Below are positions 42,750 through 42,804 of a stretch of DNA of 42,804 nt, in pieces. The first letter of the stretch is position 1. Every line of letters starts with the position of its first letter. Position numbers and translations under genes: made by a program. Origin of the DNA: Bacteroidales bacterium. GTDB lineage: Bacteria; Bacteroidota; Bacteroidia; Bacteroidales; JAADGE01. The DNA is taken from positions 1 through 42,804 of the forward strand of contig JAOZMB010000012.1 in the NCBI GenBank assembly GCA_029934515.1. The letters run 5' to 3'. The notes under the pieces are model-generated. The model was not told the DNA's origin. It searched no databases and saw only the letters and a list, made by a program, of their open reading frames with translations.

Positions 42750-42804
42750 GCCGATATAGCTCAGTTGGCCAGAGCAGCTGATTTGTAATCAGCCGGTCGG
42801 CGGT
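42750..42804 (+). tRNA. tRNA-Thr(TGT), cut by the window end
   Basis: The 5' part is complete through the variable loop. The acceptor strand is GCCGATA, the D arm GCTC...GAGC, the anticodon stem GCTGA/TCAGC and the loop TTTGTAA, giving anticodon TGT (Thr, ACA). The last ~20 bases, with the T arm and acceptor 3' strand, lie beyond the window. In many Bacteroidota this tRNA begins a tRNA-Thr/Tyr/Gly/Thr - tuf cluster. Confidence 0.92.

Overview
The window comes from an AT-rich bacterium (roughly a quarter to a third G+C by eye) that is almost certainly a member of the Bacteroidota, most likely an uncultured Bacteroidales-like anaerobe. The supporting signs are: a secreted protein with a type IX secretion (Por) C-terminal sorting domain; two TPR/PD40/OmpA-type proteins resembling PorE; promoters of the Bacteroidota type (TAnnTTTG at -7, sometimes with TTG about 19-21 bases upstream) and no clear Shine-Dalgarno sites; a long SecA without a visible zinc tail; and an rpsU - hpf - tRNA-Thr order at the right end. 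The assignment is inferred from these features, not from a database search.

Layout. 1-2.2 kb: a GAATTAC heptamer repeat, a metallo-beta-lactamase-fold hydrolase, a small secreted basic protein and rsmG. 2.3-4.2 kb: an AAA ATPase with a PD-(D/E)XK nuclease-like tail and a DUF2283 protein. 4.3-6.8 kb: an isolated rnfG, a CapA-like protein and rpsP. 7.1-11.7 kb: two tandem cell-envelope proteins (TPR, PD40 propeller, OmpA or OmpA-like). 11.77-14.79 kb: four tandem BrnT-type toxin genes, each followed by, or in module 1 fused to, a previously unfamiliar two-repeat partner protein, all joined by ATGA or 11-base overlaps. 14.9-25.4 kb: two large membrane sensor proteins ending in SpoIIE/PP2C phosphatase domains, a TPM-domain protein, gmk, yicC, a lone FecCD permease and a Nudix hydrolase. 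25.4-31.4 kb: a MITE-like element, lysS, a frameshifted DUF5063 relic, a 54-base palindrome, a lipoprotein and a methyl-accepting protein. 31.6-38 kb: an Omp28/T9SS secreted protein, alr, folA, thyA, a MobB-like P-loop protein and two tiny overlapping ORFs. 38.1-42.8 kb: secA, rpsU, hpf and a tRNA-Thr cut by the window edge.

The best candidate for an undescribed system is the array at 11768-14785. The toxin side is readily recognised as BrnT (DUF497). The partner keeps a short BrnA-like acidic SDIPE/TEEEF segment, but this lies between two copies of a ~50-residue repeat, and the ribbon-helix-helix DNA-binding end of ordinary BrnA is not visible. The genes are translationally coupled head to tail, module 1 is a single toxin-partner polypeptide, and patches of near-identity between non-adjacent modules suggest recent exchange.

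Intergenic DNA also carries structure: a three-copy dispersed repeat built around GAATTAC heptamers, a ~130-base element with terminal inverted repeats, a ~126-base inverted-repeat structure in the alr leader, and two matching 31-base hairpins 16.7 kb apart. All domain calls are by reading motifs; none was confirmed by computation.
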